Shown piece after piece: positions 60,401 to 64,000 of a DNA stretch of 64,000 bases; positions within the stretch are counted from its first letter, which is position 1, and each line of letters begins with the position of its first letter. Source of the DNA: Miscanthus floridulus (Eukaryota; Streptophyta; Magnoliopsida; Poales; Poaceae); NCBI RefSeq assembly GCF_019320115.1, contig NC_089581.1, positions 12,029,707 to 12,093,706 of the forward strand, read 5' to 3'. The notes beneath the pieces are model-generated. The model was not told the DNA's origin and did not search any database. It saw only the letters and a program-made list of their open reading frames with translations. Made by a program: the position numbers and the translations under genes.

Positions 60401-61149
60401 ACAGAGAGGCATGCGCCGCCGAGTCGGCCATCCCCTCTTTCCTTAGCTGGTTGGACTCCCTGATCACTTTTGATCAGAGAGACCATCCTTCCCATGTCGC
60501 TCGACCAGGTCACTACCCGCTCATCGTCGACCCCATCGTCCGCAAGAAGCACCTCACCAAGGTGCTGATAGATGAAGGCAGCAGCCTCAACATTCTCTAC
60601 GTCGACACCCTCGACTCCATGCGCATCCCCTAGTCGAAGCTCCACCCAGTGAGCTCCCCCTTCCACGGTGTGATCCTAGGAGCGCAAGCATACCCACTCA
60701 GGCATATTGATCTACCTGTCATGTTTGGTGACCGAACCAACTTCTGCTCCAAGGTCCTAACCTTCGAGGTGGTGGACTTTCTGGGGTCCTATCATGCCAT
60801 CTTGGGGCGGCCATGCTATGTGAAAGCTCTAGTTTGGTTTTGGTTAATTGATGAAACCCTAAGTGCTAACCTAGTTTATCAAAGTAATTATGAGATAGGT
60901 AGCACTACTCCAAGTGATGAAGCAATGATGAAGATCATGACAATGGTGATAGCATGGTGATTGTAACGTCCAGTCCCGACATACATGGCCCAGGCCCACT
61001 CTTCCTAGGAGTGGTCCCACCCGCGTAGCAACCCGCTTGAACTTTCATCCTCGCTTCGTTCAAAACGGGTAACCGAAGGTTACTACGCGTCCCTGGCCCT
61101 GGTATTTAAGTCGATTCGGCGAATTTCAGAGTTTCTAGTATGGTACTAA

Positions 61150-61429
61150 GGCCCCGTTTGGGACGGCTCGCACCGGCTTCAGCTCACCCGACGAAACACT
61201 GTAGCAAACACTGTAGCAAAAGCCGGTTTTCTCTCTCCTCCCCTCCCCCTCTCACTGACGCCGTCGCTGTTCATCAAAGCCGCAGAAGCCAGTTTCCCTG
61301 GCTTCTCCCCGCGCGCTACAGTGTTTTTGCTACAGTGAGAGAGAAAAGTAGGAGAGAGAAAACCGGCTTTTTGCTACAGTGTTTTTGTCAGATAAGCCGA
61401 AGCCGGTTGAAGCTGTCCCAAACGGGGCC
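61150..61429. mobile_element. Tourist/PIF-Harbinger-like MITE with TAA target
   Basis: 280 bp with perfect ends ggccccgtttgggac and gtcccaaacggggcc, and TAA on both sides (61147-61149, 61430-61432). The interior has several cactgtagcaaa motifs. Confidence 0.88.
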
Positions 61430-61467
61430 TAACTGGTTGTGCAGTGTTTTTGCACGGTGCTACAGTA

Positions 61468-61489
61468 CCCCCCCCCCCCCCCCCCCCCC
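61468..61489 (+). repeat. Homopolymer of 22 C
   Basis: Runs directly after tacagta in the 694-bp insertion. Length is likely unreliable in sequencing. Confidence 0.95.
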
Positions 61490-63810
61490 GTGAACAGTAA
61501 AAACGAAGTTGGCCGGTCCATTTTTGGATGAACAGTGCTCGGTGTACAGTACCCCCAGAATTCGGATGTGCAGCAACCGGCCCGTGTTCTGCTACAGTGT
61601 CTCTGGTCCATGACTGGATTGAATTGGGCCCACTTTGGCCCATTAGGATGTTACAGTGATGATCAAATACTTGAACTTGGAAAAGAAGAAAGGGAAAAAC
61701 AAAAGGCTCAAGGCAAAGGTATAAAATGTAGGAGCCATTTTGTTTTAGTGATCAAGACACTTAGAGAGTATGATCACATTTTAGGTTTGATAGCCGTACT
61801 ATTAAGAGGGGTGAAACTCATATCGGAATGCGGTTATCAAAGTGCCACTAGATGCTCTAACTCATTGCATATGCATTTAGGATCTAGTGGAGTGCTAACA
61901 CCCTTGATAATATTTGTGAAAATATGCTAACACATGTGCACAAGGTGTTTGCAGGGTTCGGCGCTTTCGGGAAAATGAAGTGTCTATTTTCTATTGCGCC
62001 GGATGCAAAATTCTTGGTGGTTGGCACATTTGAGCAAGTGTGAAGAAGTTAGAGTTGAAATAGAGTTGGTCGAAATGATGCTGGCGTCGGTCTACTGACC
62101 GGACGCTGGGTCACTCAGCGACCGGACGCTGAAAGGCTGCGTCCGGTCGAGCTGTCAGACGACACAGTGGGTAGGGTTGAGCACCGAACGCTGGTCTGTG
62201 TCCGGTCAAGGTGGACCGGACGCGTCCGGTCGAAAAAACATGCCTCGGGGAGCTTACTGGAAACGACCGGACGCTGGGGCTTCAGCGTCCGGTCAGTTTT
62301 GACCGGAGCGTCCGGTCAGCTTCGTAGCCATTGAGATCTGACGAACAGCGTTTGAAGCTGGTGACGCGTGGCGTCCATCGGGCGACCGGACGCTGAGGGC
62401 CAGCGTCCGGTCAGTATGACCGGAGCGTCCGGTCAGAGCGCGTTTTGCCCAGTGAAGGGGTATAACGGCTCTATTTGATTGGGGCTCTATTTATAGCCCC
62501 ATGGCCGGCTCATGGTAAATCTCTTGCACATTTTCATTGACATAGCAACCTTGTGAGCTTAGCCAAAGCCCTCCCACTCATCTCCATCATTGATCCATCA
62601 TCATTGTGAGATTGGGAGAGAATCCAAGTGCATTGCTTGAGTGATTGCATCTAGAGGCACTTGGTATTCGTGTTGCGTTGCGGATTTCGCTTGTTACTCT
62701 TGGTGGTTGCCACCACCTAGACGGTTGGAGCAGCGGTGAAGGATCGGCACGAGTTGGTGATTGTTCGTGGCCGCCTTTGGTGATTGTGAGGGGAGTTGTA
62801 CCTTCCCCGGCGGAGTGCCGAAAGGTAACTCTAGTAAATTGCTCGTGTCATTGAGTTACCTCACTTGTGGGTCGGTTCTTGCGGTGTCCTATCGTGTGGA
62901 CGAGGTTTGTGAAACACCTCTTAGCCGCCGAACCACCAAGTGTTGGTCGACACAACGGGGACTAGCGTGTTGGCAAACACGTGAACCTCGGGAGAAAAAT
63001 CGATTGTCTCTTGTCATTTGCATTCTCCCGGTGATTGGTTTGATCTGCATCTTGTGATTGGTTCATCCCCTACACGACGGTATAATCACCCTACATACTT
63101 GTTTACATTCTTGCAAACTAGTTGATACAAGCTCTTTAGAGTAATTAGAATTGAGAGCTTGCTTTGTTGTTTACATTCATCTAGTTGAGCTCTTGAGAGT
63201 AGCAAGTTTGTGTGCCTAAGTAATCATTGCAACTAGAATTGTTGGATAGGTGGCTTGCAACCCTTGTAGAGCTAGAGCAAGTTTGCATTACGCTATTTGT
63301 CATACTAATCAAATTGCTCTAGTTGATTTATAGATTTTTAAATAGGCTATTCACCCCCCTCTAGCCATACTAGGACCTTTCACTATGCCAAGTTCATGGC
63401 GATCCCCAACTACACCTACCTCAAGCTAAAGATGTTGAGATCCAATAACATCATCACTGTGGGTAGCACCTTTTTGCATGCCTACGCGTGTGAACGCGAG
63501 CATTACGAGCTCGCCACTGTTGTCATCAACTCCGTCGAGCTTTCAGAGCTCAGGAATTTGGTGACTCAAGCAGTCCCCGACTGCAACGAGCCGACCTCCT
63601 CAAGTGCCTTCCATCCAACTGAGGAAACCAAGGCAGTGGAGATCGACCCCACCAACCCCACCAAGACGGTGCGAATCGGGACCAAGCTCCCGCCCAAATA
63701 GGAAAGCGAGGTCGCCGACTTCTTAATCGCCAATCACGATGTCTTCGTGTGGAAACCTTCTGACATGTCAGGCATACCAAGGGAGATCGGTGAGCACGCA
63801 CTACGCATAT

Positions 63811-64000
63811 TGAAAGGACCTAGGATGCCGCCTAGAGGGGGGTGAATAGGCATTTCTGAAAATTAACACCTTTAAATGCGGAAACAATTAGAAAAGGAAG
63901 TTTTCAAAATGGAAACTCCAAATTAAGAGTAATACCACCCCTCACAAGTTAACCACAGAGTAAGTAAGGTATAAAGAATATATCTAGAAGCTACAACCCT
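63811..64000 (+). repeat. Start of another Sirevirus-like LTR, truncated by the window
   Basis: Begins tgaaaggacctaggatgcc and shares the gaggggggtgaatag start of the D and solo LTR families. It breaks element B after cgcatat. The remainder lies outside. Confidence 0.78.

Larger units (their letters stand above)
60962..61655. mobile_element. 694-bp insertion with TGTAACGTCC/GGATGTTACA ends in the solo LTR
   Basis: It begins tgtaacgtccagtcccg and ends ggatgttaca, nearly inverted 10-bp ends, and is flanked by a perfect GTGAT duplication (60957-60961 and 61656-61660). The TG...CA ends and 5-bp target suggest a solo LTR or TRIM-like unit. It contains a MITE and a C run. No coding frame. Confidence 0.82.
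60821..63382 (-). mobile_element. Solo LTR, Sirevirus-like, inverted relative to the copy at 19849
   Basis: Plus strand starts tgaaagctctagtttgg and ends taggacctttca; target duplication CTATG at 60816-60820 and 63383-63387 is perfect. Without the 694-bp insertion and its target it is about 1863 bp, near the 1854 bp of the other copy. The accgga/tccggt palindromic motifs are better kept here (62090-62440). The open frames around 62645-63057 are inside this LTR. Confidence 0.92.
57100..63810 (+). mobile_element. Ty3/gypsy element B, 5' part, interrupted twice
   Basis: Plus strand: LTR ending at 58052, primer site, gag, protease and the beginning of RT. The coding part is split by the solo LTR at 60821-63382 (target CTATG) and then cut at 63811 by another LTR. 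Its protease and gag are closest to those of E1 and C. The left LTR border is not resolved, so the start given is approximate. Confidence 0.83.
60451..63810 (+). pseudogene. Protease and N-terminal RT of element B; parts 60451-60820 and 63383-63810
   Basis: Before the insertion, VLIDEGSSLNILYVDTLDSM (about 60562-60620) is the protease active-site segment, with Glu where Gly is usual. The frame then reads HAILGRPCY up to the break at CTATG. It resumes after the solo LTR with AKFMAIPNYTYLKLKM and an RT N-terminus (DVFVWKPSDMSGIP near 63740-63780). A stop at about 63700 precedes the RT part. The break falls exactly between the two halves of a conserved GRPCYAKFM-type segment. The frame ends at the LTR at 63811. 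Confidence 0.82.

Noticed and set aside
59878..60666. 262-codon minus-strand frame
   Set aside because: Covers the gag and protease of element B, whose motifs read on the plus strand.

Overview
This window reads as nuclear DNA of a grass, most likely a panicoid grass of the sorghum, sugarcane or Miscanthus type. The evidence is one GC-rich-start gene and one compact plastid-protein gene with plant introns, grass-type MITEs with TAA target duplications, and a large block of nested Ty3/gypsy (Tat-like) and Ty1/copia (Sirevirus-like) LTR retrotransposons. The species call is an inference; I saw no rRNA, tRNA, CRISPR or bacterial operon structure.

Layout. 1-5234: the 5' part of a minus-strand gypsy element (called E1), cut by the window edge, ending in a 1.93-kb LTR with a 29/58-bp tandem array. 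5235-16032: a small gene island. It holds a two-exon S-adenosylmethionine-dependent methyltransferase gene of the leucine-carboxyl-methyltransferase-like family (plus strand, 8012-10695). Facing it is a six-exon gene for a predicted thylakoid-lumen protein (minus strand, 13048-11387). Several MITEs lie around and inside them.

16033-56480: a three-level nest. Gypsy element A (TSD CTCTA, LTRs of 473 bp) has element D, a Sirevirus-like copia, inserted in its right LTR (TSD GCTGG, LTRs about 2.37 kb). Element C, a 15.6-kb gypsy, is inserted in the left LTR of D (TSD CCCGG/CCCGA). All three point to the minus strand. Rough hand counts of LTR differences fall from about 9 percent (A) to 6-7 percent (D) to about 4 percent (C), matching the order of insertion. 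A solo LTR (19849-21702) also sits in A.

56481-64000: host sequence resumes, then a plus-strand gypsy element (B). Its coding region is split by a solo LTR (60821-63382), which itself carries a 694-bp insertion containing a MITE. B is cut again at 63811 by the start of another Sirevirus-like LTR that runs off the window.

The most unusual content is the extra reading frame in both A and C. It lies between pol and the 3' LTR on the strand opposite gag-pol, appears to contain spliceosomal introns, and keeps a recognisable N-terminal gypsy-associated domain and a similar C-terminal segment in two clearly different elements. None of the retroelements looks fully intact; many stops fit C-to-T decay of methylated cytosines.
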